The notes beneath the pieces are model-generated. The model searched no databases. It saw nothing but the letters and a program-made list of their open reading frames with translations, and was not told where the DNA came from. Below, piece by piece: positions 53,915 to 61,890 of a stretch of DNA of 64,000 nucleotides. The stretch's first letter is position 1. Each line of letters begins with the position of its first letter. Position numbers and translations under genes: made by a program. Source of the DNA: B18-G4 sp032250805 (GTDB lineage Bacteria; Bacteroidota; Bacteroidia; Bacteroidales; B18-G4). Location of the stretch: NCBI GenBank assembly GCA_032250805.1, contig JAVVEM010000001.1, positions 62,001-126,000 on the forward strand, written 5' to 3'.

Positions 53915-54991
53915 ATGGCCTATTACCACTCAAAATATGGCATCAGAAATAAAAGGAAAAAGCCCGGATGGGTAAGAATTATTTATCTGCTGCTAACCAT
54001 AATGATCATCGCCGCAATGATCATCGCCTATTTCGCATATGGAATTATTTACAAAAACAATGTTTGGGTGCCGGAAGGAAAAACAACCTCAATTTACATT
54101 CCGAGCGATGCCGGTTACGAAGATGTAAAAACCATTTTATACAGCCAGGGTGTCATTGTAAACCGGAATACATTTGAATGGCTGGCCAGAAAAAAGAAAT
54201 ACCCCGGGCTGGTAAAACCAGGCCATTATGTCATCAGGAAAGGCATGAGCAACGATGAGCTGATCAATATGCTCAGGCTTGGCGAGCAGGTGCCCGTAAA
54301 CGTGATCTTTAACAATATAAGGACAAAAGCAGAGCTGGCACAAAAAGTTTCACAACAGATCGAGGCCGACTCGTCTTCTATCATGGCATTACTTAATGAT
54401 TCGGCATATTTATCCGAAACCGGATTAAAAACCGAAACCGCCCTCACCCTGCTTATTCCCAACACATATGAGTTTTTCTGGAATACAACAGCACTTCAGT
54501 TCATCGAACGGATGAAAAGGGAATACAACGCATTCTGGACGGATGAGCGTGACATAAAGGCTTCGGCTGCCGGATTATCGCGTGAAGAAGTGGTGATCCT
54601 GGCTTCGATCGTTGAAAAGGAAACCAACAAGAACGATGAAAAAGCAAGCATTGCCGGAGTATATAAAAACAGGCTGGACAGAAACTGGCGCTTACAGGCC
54701 GACCCCACCCTGGTATATGCTTCGGGCGATTTTGGCCTGACCAGGGTGCTGAATATTCACAAAAAGATCGACTCCCCATACAACACGTATATGTATGCAG
54801 GCCTGCCTCCAGGCCCGATTTGCATTCCTTCTATCGCCTCCGTCGAGGCCGTGTTGAACTATGAAAAACATGATTACCTGTTTTTCTGTGCAAAAGATGA
54901 CCTTTCGGGTTATCACGTCTTTTCCAAATCTATAACACAACATAACAAAAATGCACGCCAGTACCGCAAAGCAATTGAAAACAGGAAATAG
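53915..54991 (+). CDS. mltG: endolytic murein transglycosylase MltG
   Basis: A 358-residue inner-membrane enzyme that cleaves nascent glycan strands and ends their elongation. N-terminal basic segment and one transmembrane helix (about 22-45, IIYLLLTIMIIAAMIIAYFAYGI), a LysM-like part (TSIYIPSDAGYEDVKTILYSQGV), then the YceG catalytic domain with LIPNTYEF, ILASIVEKETNKNDEKASIAGVY (catalytic Glu near 234), QADPTLVYA and SPYNTYMYAGLPPGPI, and VFSKSITQHNKNARQYR at the end. Normal length. Confidence 0.94.
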   Translation: MAYYHSKYGIRNKRKKPGWVRIIYLLLTIMIIAAMIIAYFAYGIIYKNNVWVPEGKTTSIYIPSDAGYEDVKTILYSQGVIVNRNTFEWLARKKKYPGLVKPGHYVIRKGMSNDELINMLRLGEQVPVNVIFNNIRTKAELAQKVSQQIEADSSSIMALLNDSAYLSETGLKTETALTLLIPNTYEFFWNTTALQFIERMKREYNAFWTDERDIKASAAGLSREEVVILASIVEKETNKNDEKASIAGVYKNRLDRNWRLQADPTLVYASGDFGLTRVLNIHKKIDSPYNTYMYAGLPPGPICIPSIASVEAVLNYEKHDYLFFCAKDDLSGYHVFSKSITQHNKNARQYRKAIENRK

Positions 54992-55006
54992 TTTACAGGC
55001 ATTTTT

Positions 55007-55948
55007 ATGAACATTGACGCACAGGCACTTGTCCAACTCATCAGGTACAGGATTTCAGCCTGTATTTTTATGATCATATTCATTCTGGGGCCACTGCATT
55101 TGCCGGCACAGCAGGACAGCAGCCTGCACCGGAAACGCCTGAACGCGCTCATTATCAGCGGCGCAGTAGCATATACCGGCAGCATGACAGGTTTATACAA
55201 GATGTGGTACAGCGATTATCCTCAATCATCCTTTCATTTTACAAACGACAACAATGAATGGATGGGCCTCGACAAACTCGGGCATGTTACCACCTCTTAC
55301 TGGGTTGGCCGGATTTCATATCACTCCCTGCGCTGGGCCGGAGTAAATGAAAAGCATGCAGTGTGGTATGGCGGATCAGCCGGTTTATTTTTTCTAACCA
55401 CCGTTGAGATCTTTGATGGGTTTTCGGCTGAATGGGGCGCCTCAACAGGCGACATTGCAGCAAATTTTGCAGGCGCCGCATTGTTTATTGGTCAGCAGCT
55501 CGGATGGAAGGAACAGCGATTGCTGATTAAATATTCGTATTCCCCCGGCGATTATGCGCAGTACAGGCCCGACTTGCTCGGAAGTACACCAATTGAACGA
55601 TCGATAAAAGATTATAACAGCCAGACCTTTTGGTTGTCAGGCAATATCCATTCTTTTTTGAACTCCGGAACACGTTTTCCGAAATGGCTGAATATTGCCG
55701 TAGGTTATGGCGCTGAAGGCATGCTGGGAGGAAGCGAAAATCCACCGGAGTATAATGGTAAGCCCCTGCCCGTATTTAAAAGGACGGCCAGTTTTTATCT
55801 GAGCGCCGATGTTGATTTAACCCGCATTCCAACGCGTTCGAAAGTACTTAAAGGAATATTTACAGTGCTCGGGTTTATAAAAATACCATTCCCCACCATT
55901 GAATTTAATACCGAAGATCAATTTAAGTTCCATATTCTGTATTTTTGA
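55007..55948 (+). CDS. DUF2279-family membrane/periplasmic protein
   Basis: A 313-residue protein with an N-terminal hydrophobic segment (about 20-35) and the DUF2279 pattern: GLDKLGHVTTSYWVGRISY near residue 87, then VEIFDGFSAEWGASTGDIAANFAGAALF. The His and acidic residues are conserved in the family. DUF2279 has no established function; it occurs as outer- or inner-membrane-associated protein in many Bacteroidota. Gap to mltG is 15 nt and to the HAD gene 3 nt, so it is part of the same run. Confidence 0.8.
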   Translation: MNIDAQALVQLIRYRISACIFMIIFILGPLHLPAQQDSSLHRKRLNALIISGAVAYTGSMTGLYKMWYSDYPQSSFHFTNDNNEWMGLDKLGHVTTSYWVGRISYHSLRWAGVNEKHAVWYGGSAGLFFLTTVEIFDGFSAEWGASTGDIAANFAGAALFIGQQLGWKEQRLLIKYSYSPGDYAQYRPDLLGSTPIERSIKDYNSQTFWLSGNIHSFLNSGTRFPKWLNIAVGYGAEGMLGGSENPPEYNGKPLPVFKRTASFYLSADVDLTRIPTRSKVLKGIFTVLGFIKIPFPTIEFNTEDQFKFHILYF

Positions 55949-55951
55949 GGC

Positions 55952-56593
55952 ATGCAAAATCAAAATACGATCATCTGGGACTGGAACGGCACTTTGCTCA
56001 ACGACATTACGATTTGTATTGATGCGATCAACCTCTTACTGAGCAACAGGAACAAAGCAGCAATTGATGAAATTACCTACCGTGAGATCTTTACTTTTCC
56101 TGTGCGGGATTATTATGTAAAAGCAGGATTTGATTTTGATGATGAGCCTTTTGAAAAACCGGCACTGGAATTTATTCAGGAATATGAAAAGCTTGTTGAG
56201 GGAGCATCATTATTTGACGATGCCAGGGAAACACTCGAATATGCCAATCGCATGGGCTACGAACAGATGATCCTCTCGGCCATGCATCATGATTTTCTGA
56301 TGAAGCTTGTGCGGCAGCATGCGATCGGTCATTTTTTTACAAGGATCTCCGGCATTGGCGATCATTATGCCTCAGGAAAAGCAGAAATCGGACAACAACT
56401 GTTAGCGAGCCTGAATGGAGGCCGCAATAAGATCACGCTGGTGGGCGACACGGTACATGATCATGAAGTGGGTAAAGCGCTTGGCATCGATGTAATTCTT
56501 GTTGCGCGTGGTCACCAATCGGAAAAAAGACTCAGGCAAACCGGTTGCAGGGTAGTGGGCACACTCGGTGATCTGAAGGCACTCCTGCAGTGA
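55952..56593 (+). CDS. HAD-family phosphatase (phosphoglycolate-phosphatase-like)
   Basis: A 213-residue haloacid-dehalogenase-type hydrolase. Motif I reads DWNGT (nucleophile Asp, second acid replaced by Asn, seen in some phosphoglycolate-phosphatase-like members); motif II is ILSAMHHD; the conserved Lys is in YASGKAEIG; motif IV is LVGDTVHDHEVGKALG. The cap is a helical insertion between residues 20 and 85. Substrate unknown. Last gene of the dapF run, convergent with the YwqK-like gene. Confidence 0.85.
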   Translation: MQNQNTIIWDWNGTLLNDITICIDAINLLLSNRNKAAIDEITYREIFTFPVRDYYVKAGFDFDDEPFEKPALEFIQEYEKLVEGASLFDDARETLEYANRMGYEQMILSAMHHDFLMKLVRQHAIGHFFTRISGIGDHYASGKAEIGQQLLASLNGGRNKITLVGDTVHDHEVGKALGIDVILVARGHQSEKRLRQTGCRVVGTLGDLKALLQ

Positions 56594-56610
56594 TGATGTC
56601 AATCATAATA

Positions 56611-56629
56611 TAAAAGCCTGCGATGCAGG
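56611..56629 (-). terminator. weak hairpin after the YwqK-like gene
   Basis: A 5-bp stem (plus-strand CCTGC at 56617-56621 and GCAGG at 56625-56629) with a 3-nt loop, followed on the minus strand by C and TTTTA. It is 70 nt after the stop, short, and only a possible terminator. Confidence 0.3.
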
Positions 56630-56698
56630 GAGAGCCTGTAATACCTGAAGGATTTGCTGCCTGCGAAGAAAATATTCCCGTAAATTAAGCGCAGGATT

Positions 56699-57406
56699 CT
56701 AGAAATCCTCCAATTCCTTGAGCTGGCCATTTTTATAGGTTTCTTTTTTAATAATTTCGCCCCTTTCATTGAAATGTATCCAGAGGCCATCCTTGAAATT
56801 ATGTTTGTAATTTCCTGATATTTGCACCACACCATTCTGATAATAAACAAACATCATCCCTTCGAGCAGGTCGTTTTTATATGTAGCTTTTAGTTTTAAC
56901 TTACCATCAGGAAAATACTGTGTCCATTTACCTTCTTTGATCCCGTTGCGGTAAGGGATTTTTTCGACAACCTCCCCTTCCGGATAATAATTAATCACAT
57001 TGCTGTCGAGCTTACCATTTCGGTAGAACTCTACCGACAACAAAGTGCCATCCAGGTCACTATAATATCTCCATGTACTGTCTTTTTGCTGCTCCAGAAA
57101 ATTGCCTTCGCCCATCAGCCTGCCATTAAGGTGAAAAAATTGTGTTTTCGACCTCCTGCCCTGCTCCAGCATAAGCGAGATTGCTTTCACCTTTCCGTCA
57201 GGGTAATAATAGGTAAAGGTATCGACCGGGTGATCGTTGATAAAACTACCTTCGTATTTGAGTGCGCCGCTCTGGTCAAACACTTTCCAATAACCTTGTT
57301 TGCGACCATGCTGGTCGAGTTTATTGTGTTTGCCATTTTCAGTCTCCTGTGCAATGATGCCAAAAGAAAGCATGACGAATAACCCAAAATAAATTGCCTT
57401 TACCAT
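56699..57406 (-). CDS. YwqK-like MORN-repeat protein
   Basis: A 235-residue exported protein (signal peptide MVKAIYFGLFVMLSFGIIAQ) with six or seven MORN-type repeats of about 22 residues: G-x-W-K/T-x-F/Y-x-x-x-G-x-L-K (for example GYWKVFDQSGALKYEG, GKWTQYFPDGKLKLKATY, GLWIHFNERGEIIKK). Databases often name such proteins YwqK-family antitoxin, but no toxin gene lies next to it and the signal peptide argues against a cytoplasmic antitoxin. A role at the envelope is inferred. It is divergent from recR across a short palindromic region. Confidence 0.78.
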   Translation of the reverse strand: MVKAIYFGLFVMLSFGIIAQETENGKHNKLDQHGRKQGYWKVFDQSGALKYEGSFINDHPVDTFTYYYPDGKVKAISLMLEQGRRSKTQFFHLNGRLMGEGNFLEQQKDSTWRYYSDLDGTLLSVEFYRNGKLDSNVINYYPEGEVVEKIPYRNGIKEGKWTQYFPDGKLKLKATYKNDLLEGMMFVYYQNGVVQISGNYKHNFKDGLWIHFNERGEIIKKETYKNGQLKELEDF

Positions 57407-57466
57407 GAATGAGTTTTATTTCATTAACGCCTTGCGGATATCAATAATTGCTAAACTTAATTTTAA

Positions 57467-57485
57467 TACTTTTGTCTCAAAAGTA
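57467..57485. promoter_or_regulatory. inverted repeat of two facing -7-like elements between the YwqK-like gene and recR
   Basis: TACTTTTG (57467-57474) - TCT - CAAAAGTA (57478-57485): an exact 8-nt inverted repeat in which each arm matches TAnnTTTG on its own strand. The plus copy is 28 nt from the recR ATG; the minus copy is 71 nt from the YwqK-like start. Neither has a TTG at the ideal spacing. Confidence 0.45.
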
Positions 57486-57502
57486 AAAATAATCTCCCAT
57501 AT

Positions 57503-58123
57503 ATGAATGCATATTCATCAAGGCTTCTCGAGCAATGTGTTAATGAACTCGGAAGGTTGCCCGGTATTGGCAGAAAAACTGCATTGCGGCTTGCTTTACA
57601 TATTCTGAAGCAGGACGAAGCGGTTGTTTCCGGTCTGACAAAAGCCATTGATGACATGAAAAGGGAGATCCGTTTCTGCAAAATATGCAACAACCTTTCG
57701 GACAGCGAAGTATGCCAGATATGCGAAAATCCCCGCCGCGACAAAGGGATCGTGTGCGTTGTAGCAGACATCAGGGATATTTTGGCCATCGAAAATACAT
57801 CGCAATACAAGGGGGTTTACCATGTATTAAATGGGATCATCTCCCCCATTGATGGTATTGGCCCCGGCGATCTTACCATTAAGGAACTCATTGGCCGCAT
57901 AGCTGGTGGCAGTGTAAGGGAATTGATCTTTGCACTTTCGGGCAGCATTGAGGGTGATACCACGAGTTATTATATTTTTAAGCAGATCAGCAAATACAAT
58001 ATCTCGGTGAGCACGATTGCCCGCGGCATTTCGGTTGGCGACGAGCTGGAATATGCTGATGAGGTAACCCTGGGCCGGTCGATCATGAACCGGACACCTT
58101 ATGAAGGCGGCCACGAACAGTGA
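57503..58123 (+). CDS. recR: recombination mediator RecR
   Basis: A 206-residue DNA-repair protein that with RecO (and RecF) loads RecA at gaps. Helix-hairpin-helix GRLPGIGRKTALRLALHIL at residues about 17-35, C4 zinc finger with Cys59, Cys62, Cys71 and Cys74, then the Toprim domain: VCVVADIRDILAIENT, YHVLNGIISPIDGIGPGDL, and the C-terminal Walker-like EYADEVTLGRSIMNR. Length normal. The gene converges with a small basic protein 18 nt away. Confidence 0.97.
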   Translation: MNAYSSRLLEQCVNELGRLPGIGRKTALRLALHILKQDEAVVSGLTKAIDDMKREIRFCKICNNLSDSEVCQICENPRRDKGIVCVVADIRDILAIENTSQYKGVYHVLNGIISPIDGIGPGDLTIKELIGRIAGGSVRELIFALSGSIEGDTTSYYIFKQISKYNISVSTIARGISVGDELEYADEVTLGRSIMNRTPYEGGHEQ

Positions 58124-58141
58124 CAGGCCCTCAGGCATGTT

Positions 58142-58387
58142 CTAAAATTCTTCTTCCACCTTATCTTCAAAAAGGGTAAGCTGTTTCTCGGAAATGTAAT
58201 ATTCATCCGGAACTTCAATGGAATAATTGCTGATGTATGGCCTGATCATTTTTTTGATCAGTTTGTTGGGCGTGGTTTTGCGGGCGTGACAATAATTTAC
58301 CAGCGACTTTTTCTGCCTGGAAGACAACCTTATGCGTATCTCGCTGTATCTGATTTTTTTTCTCTTTTTGTTTTTTCGGGCTGTCAT
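58142..58387 (-). CDS. small basic protein, possible ribbon-helix-helix
   Basis: An 81-residue protein. The first 14 residues are strongly basic (TARKNKKRKKIRYSE); then EIRIRLSSRQKKSLVNYCHARKTTPNKLIKKMIRPYI has the beta-strand/helix/helix order of a ribbon-helix-helix DNA-binding domain (strand IRIRLS, helix from RQKKSLVNYC, helix from TPNKLIKKMI). The C-terminal 25 residues are acidic. No family is recognised with certainty. It is 43 nt downstream of glmM on the same strand, with no partner toxin adjacent. Confidence 0.6.
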   Translation of the reverse strand: MTARKNKKRKKIRYSEIRIRLSSRQKKSLVNYCHARKTTPNKLIKKMIRPYISNYSIEVPDEYYISEKQLTLFEDKVEEEF

Positions 58388-58430
58388 GGTTAAATTTGGT
58401 CAGGGCCAAGGTATAAAATTTTAGCTGTTC

Positions 58431-59816
58431 CTAAAGCAGGGTTCGTATTTTGTTGATAACTTCCTGTGCCAGACGATCGGCTGCAGCCGGATCGGAGCTT
58501 TCTGCATATATCCTGATGATGGGTTCGGTATTCGACTTCCGCAAGTGAATCCATTCCCGGCCCAAAATGATCTTGAGCCCGTCAATCATGCTTACCTCGT
58601 GCTTGTGGTACAATTTTGCCATGGCATGAAGGATGGCATCAACATCAACACCGGGCAATAATTCGATCTTGTTTTTTGAAATGGTATAATCAGGATAACG
58701 GGCGCGGAGTTCGGAGCATTTAACATCTTCCCTGGCCAGGTAGGTCAACAGCAATGCGATACCAACGAGCGCATCCCTGCCATAATGAAGTTCAGGATAT
58801 ATGACACCGCCATTGCCTTCTCCGCCGATGACCGCATTCACTTCCTTCATGAGTTGAACAACATTGACTTCGCCAACCGCCGAAGCAAAATATTTTCCAC
58901 CGGCTTTGAGTGTAATATCGCGCAAAGCGCCTGTCGACGAAAGGTTTGAAACTGTATTGCCCGGCGCATTCTGCAAAATATAGTCGGCAACAGCCACCAG
59001 GGTATATTCCTCCCCAAACATCAGCCCTTTTTCGGTAACAATGGCCAGCCGGTCAACATCCGGATCAACGACAAAACCAATATCGGCACCTGTTTCTTTT
59101 ACGGTTGAAGCAATTTTGCCAAGGTTTTCGGGCAAAGGCTCGGGATTGTGCGGAAAGAGGCCATTGGGTTCGCAATAAAGTTCTGTGATCTTTTCAACGC
59201 CCAGGGCCGACAACAGGCGTGGCAAGGCAATACCACCCGTTGAATTTACGCAGTCGACCACGACATGGAAATTCCTGCTCCGGATGATCTCCTTATCCAC
59301 AAGCGGAAGTTTCAGAATAGCGTTAATATGCTCTTCGATTGCATTTTCGTCAATAACATAAGTACCTAAATGGTCTGCTTCAGCAAAATGGAGTTTGTTA
59401 TCTCCGGCAAGTTCAAGCACACGGTTGCCTTCCGCAGCATCAATAAATTCGCCTTTTTCATTCAGCAATTTCAGGGCGTTCCATTGCCCGGGATTGTGGC
59501 TTGCTGTAAGGATGATCCCTCCGTGGGCATTTTCAGATACCACTTTCATTTCGACCGTAGGAGTTGTCGATAGCCCGATATCAATCACATCCACGCCCAT
59601 GCCCATGAGGGTACCGCTCACCAGGCGGTTAAGCATATCGCCCGATACACGTGCATCCCTGCCTAGAACAAATTTCAGTTTGTGCGCGGGGGCATGCTCA
59701 CGGATGAATTGTGCAAAAGCAGACACGAACTTTACAATGTCGAGGGGGGTCAGGCCCTGGCCGGGTACCCCACCGATGGTACCCCTTATGCCGGAAATTG
59801 ATTTGATCAGGGTCAT
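58431..59816 (-). CDS. glmM: phosphoglucosamine mutase
   Basis: A 461-residue alpha-D-phosphohexomutase converting glucosamine-6-phosphate to glucosamine-1-phosphate for peptidoglycan. Start at MTLIKSISGIRGTIGG (ATG at 59816), supported by a promoter 21 nt upstream; an ATG 34 codons earlier is not plausible. Phosphoserine loop LTASHNPG with Ser106, metal-binding DPDVDRLAI, sugar-binding GEGNGGVIYPELHYGRDA and the C-terminal phosphate-binding RKSNTEPIIRIYAES. A phosphomannomutase/phosphoglucomutase activity cannot be excluded from sequence. Confidence 0.88.
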   Translation of the reverse strand: MTLIKSISGIRGTIGGVPGQGLTPLDIVKFVSAFAQFIREHAPAHKLKFVLGRDARVSGDMLNRLVSGTLMGMGVDVIDIGLSTTPTVEMKVVSENAHGGIILTASHNPGQWNALKLLNEKGEFIDAAEGNRVLELAGDNKLHFAEADHLGTYVIDENAIEEHINAILKLPLVDKEIIRSRNFHVVVDCVNSTGGIALPRLLSALGVEKITELYCEPNGLFPHNPEPLPENLGKIASTVKETGADIGFVVDPDVDRLAIVTEKGLMFGEEYTLVAVADYILQNAPGNTVSNLSSTGALRDITLKAGGKYFASAVGEVNVVQLMKEVNAVIGGEGNGGVIYPELHYGRDALVGIALLLTYLAREDVKCSELRARYPDYTISKNKIELLPGVDVDAILHAMAKLYHKHEVSMIDGLKIILGREWIHLRKSNTEPIIRIYAESSDPAAADRLAQEVINKIRTLL

Positions 59817-59837
59817 GAATAATATGCTTATGAAGAG

Positions 59838-59870
59838 CAAAGATAGAAAGTTTGGAGAATTAAGAACAAA
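59838..59870 (-). promoter_or_regulatory. Bacteroidota-type promoter of glmM
   Basis: On the minus strand TTTG (plus 59867-59870), 21 nt, then TATCTTTG (plus 59838-59845), a near-perfect match to TTTG-N19-21-TAnnTTTG. It is 21 nt upstream of the chosen glmM ATG and rules out the longer start. Confidence 0.75.
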
Positions 59871-59965
59871 GCGATCATCAAACCGCATTGTATTTCCGAA
59901 AAGCCATTTTGCCGGCAATGACCCTGTATATTAATATCAATAAACAATATAACAGCGTTCTGTCG

Positions 59966-61024
59966 TTACAACCACTTTTTGCGTCTGAAATAGATAATAA
60001 ATACCAGACCGATGATAAGCATAATCCCCAGAAGAAAAAAATACCCCCACCTCCAGCCCAGTTCAGGCATGTACTCGAAATTCATACCATAGATACCCGC
60101 CAGAAAAGTTAAAGGGATGAATATGGCTGCCATAATCGTTAATACGGTCATCACCTGGTTCATGCGGTGGCCCTGCAGCGAAAAAAAGAGATTTTCGGCA
60201 GAATCAAGCCGCATCGCAATGACATCTGCACTTTCAATTAACTGCAAACAATTGTCCTTAAGATCGAAATAATATTTTTTCTGATCAGGCTTGATGAGCG
60301 GTGAAGTTCCTTTATCAATAGTTTGCATGGCATCGCGCAGGGCCATTAAATTACGGCGCACCAGTTGTAGCTTCCGCTTATAGGATTCGATCCTTTCGAT
60401 CACTATAGGGTCGGTACGGCTCTCTTCGAGCGGATTAATGCTATCACTGATGGTTGCTTCCAATTGGTCGAGCGTAGTATAATAATTGGCAAGAATGCCT
60501 TCAAGAAGCAAAAACAGCAGAAAATCGGGACCTTTTTCGCGTACAAGGCCGTTGCCTTCTCTGATCCTTGTACGTACATGTTCAAAATGGTCGCCCTTTT
60601 TCTCCTGGAAGGAGATAAGCATTTGCCGGCCCAGAAGAAAACTGATCTGTTCGATCTCTAAATTCTGATCACTGGAAGGCAAAAACGATTTTACTGTAAT
60701 GAATACATAATCGTCGAGATCCTGAAATTTGGGACGCTGATTGGTATCAAGGATGTCCTGCACAATAAACCGGGGTATACCGGCAATTCCGCACACTTTC
60801 CGTACCAGCGCGGTATCGTGAATTCCGTGAACATTCATCCAGGATACCTGACCGGCAGGCATTTCTCCACGATACTTATCAATAGAAAAATGTTTGTCTT
60901 CGGCATATGAATCTTTATTATAAGTAAACATTTGCAATTCAGGCTTATCAAGATACTGCTGCCCGATAAATTCAACTTGCCCGGGGTCGGAAAGCCTAAT
61001 GGTTCTTTTCTTTATTGCTTTCAT
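59966..61024 (-). CDS. corA: CorA-type magnesium/cobalt transporter
   Basis: A 352-residue divalent-cation channel. A long soluble N-terminal alpha/beta domain, a stalk helix, and two C-terminal transmembrane helices with the signature IYGMNFEYMPELGW (GMN) between them. The protein ends with a basic tail (YFRRKKWL). The first 29 nt overlap the end of mscS in another frame, so translation may be coupled. Mg2+ is the default substrate; Co2+, Ni2+ or Zn2+ are possible. Confidence 0.93.
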   Translation of the reverse strand: MKAIKKRTIRLSDPGQVEFIGQQYLDKPELQMFTYNKDSYAEDKHFSIDKYRGEMPAGQVSWMNVHGIHDTALVRKVCGIAGIPRFIVQDILDTNQRPKFQDLDDYVFITVKSFLPSSDQNLEIEQISFLLGRQMLISFQEKKGDHFEHVRTRIREGNGLVREKGPDFLLFLLLEGILANYYTTLDQLEATISDSINPLEESRTDPIVIERIESYKRKLQLVRRNLMALRDAMQTIDKGTSPLIKPDQKKYYFDLKDNCLQLIESADVIAMRLDSAENLFFSLQGHRMNQVMTVLTIMAAIFIPLTFLAGIYGMNFEYMPELGWRWGYFFLLGIMLIIGLVFIIYFRRKKWL

Positions 61025-61877
61025 TCAAATCCTTTTTATAAACAATGGTTCTGTATGGGAATGGGATCTCAACACCTTCCCTGTCGAATCGTTGCTTGAC
61101 TGATTTATAAAGATCGGTCATTAATACGAAGCCATTATCGTTGTTTTCAGTCCAGATGTATGCTTTTAGCTGTACCGAAAAATCTCCCAGGCCCACAACA
61201 CGAACGACAATATCGGCAACACCTTTCCTTTTTTCTTCTTCCGATCGATTATCCAAAAAACAAGGATGTTTTCGCGCCTCATCCCTGATGATTTCAATGG
61301 CTTTATCGATGTCGGAGTCATAGCTGATCCCAAAGGTAACATGCTGACGTATCATGGTATCCGTAACGTTGCTGTTAATGATCGTGTCGTCGCTGATGAT
61401 GCTATTTGGCACCAGCACACGTCTGTTCTCATAATCTTTTATTACGGTATGCCGCAGCGTAATTTCTTCCACAACACCTTTTGATGTTTGTCCGAAAGCA
61501 ATGGTATCGCCCACTCTGAAAGGCTTAAATATGAGGATGAATATCCCGCTGATGATATTCGAAAAAGCTTTTTGTGAAGCAAACCCAATAATGGCAGCGA
61601 TGATCCCTGCGCCCGCGAACAAGGCAGTACCCAATGCCCGTAGCGAGGGGATCCTGTAAAAAATAATGATAATGGCAGCGGTATATACGATAAAACTGAC
61701 CGAATTCTTGATAAAAGAAAAATTTGTCGGATCAGCTTTTAAGCGTGACGAGTAACGGCGTATAAATTGATTCAGAACGATCCTTAAAACTGAAGACAGG
61801 ATCACCGCGATTACGATCACCGCAAGGATAAATATCCCATAGCGAAGATAATCATTATCGATAAATTCAAGTGTCAT
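60996..61877 (-). CDS. small-conductance mechanosensitive channel (MscS family)
   Basis: A 293-residue inner-membrane channel that opens on membrane tension. Helices at about 12-30, 55-75 and 80-105; the pore-lining TM3 is GTALFAGAGIIAAIIGFASQKAFSNIISGIFILIFKPFRVGD, followed by the beta domain (VLVPNSIISDDTIINSNVTD) and a mixed C-terminal domain. The ATG at 61877 is chosen because the one at 61913 would overlap the previous stop by 23 nt. The stop overlaps corA. Confidence 0.92.
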   Translation of the reverse strand: MTLEFIDNDYLRYGIFILAVIVIAVILSSVLRIVLNQFIRRYSSRLKADPTNFSFIKNSVSFIVYTAAIIIIFYRIPSLRALGTALFAGAGIIAAIIGFASQKAFSNIISGIFILIFKPFRVGDTIAFGQTSKGVVEEITLRHTVIKDYENRRVLVPNSIISDDTIINSNVTDTMIRQHVTFGISYDSDIDKAIEIIRDEARKHPCFLDNRSEEEKRKGVADIVVRVVGLGDFSVQLKAYIWTENNDNGFVLMTDLYKSVKQRFDREGVEIPFPYRTIVYKKDLNESNKEKNH

Positions 61878-61890
61878 GATATAAAGATAA

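Noticed and set aside
58142..58387. Toxin-antitoxin module at the small ribbon-helix-helix-like gene
   Set aside because: No second small gene adjoins it; recR converges on one side and glmM lies on the other.
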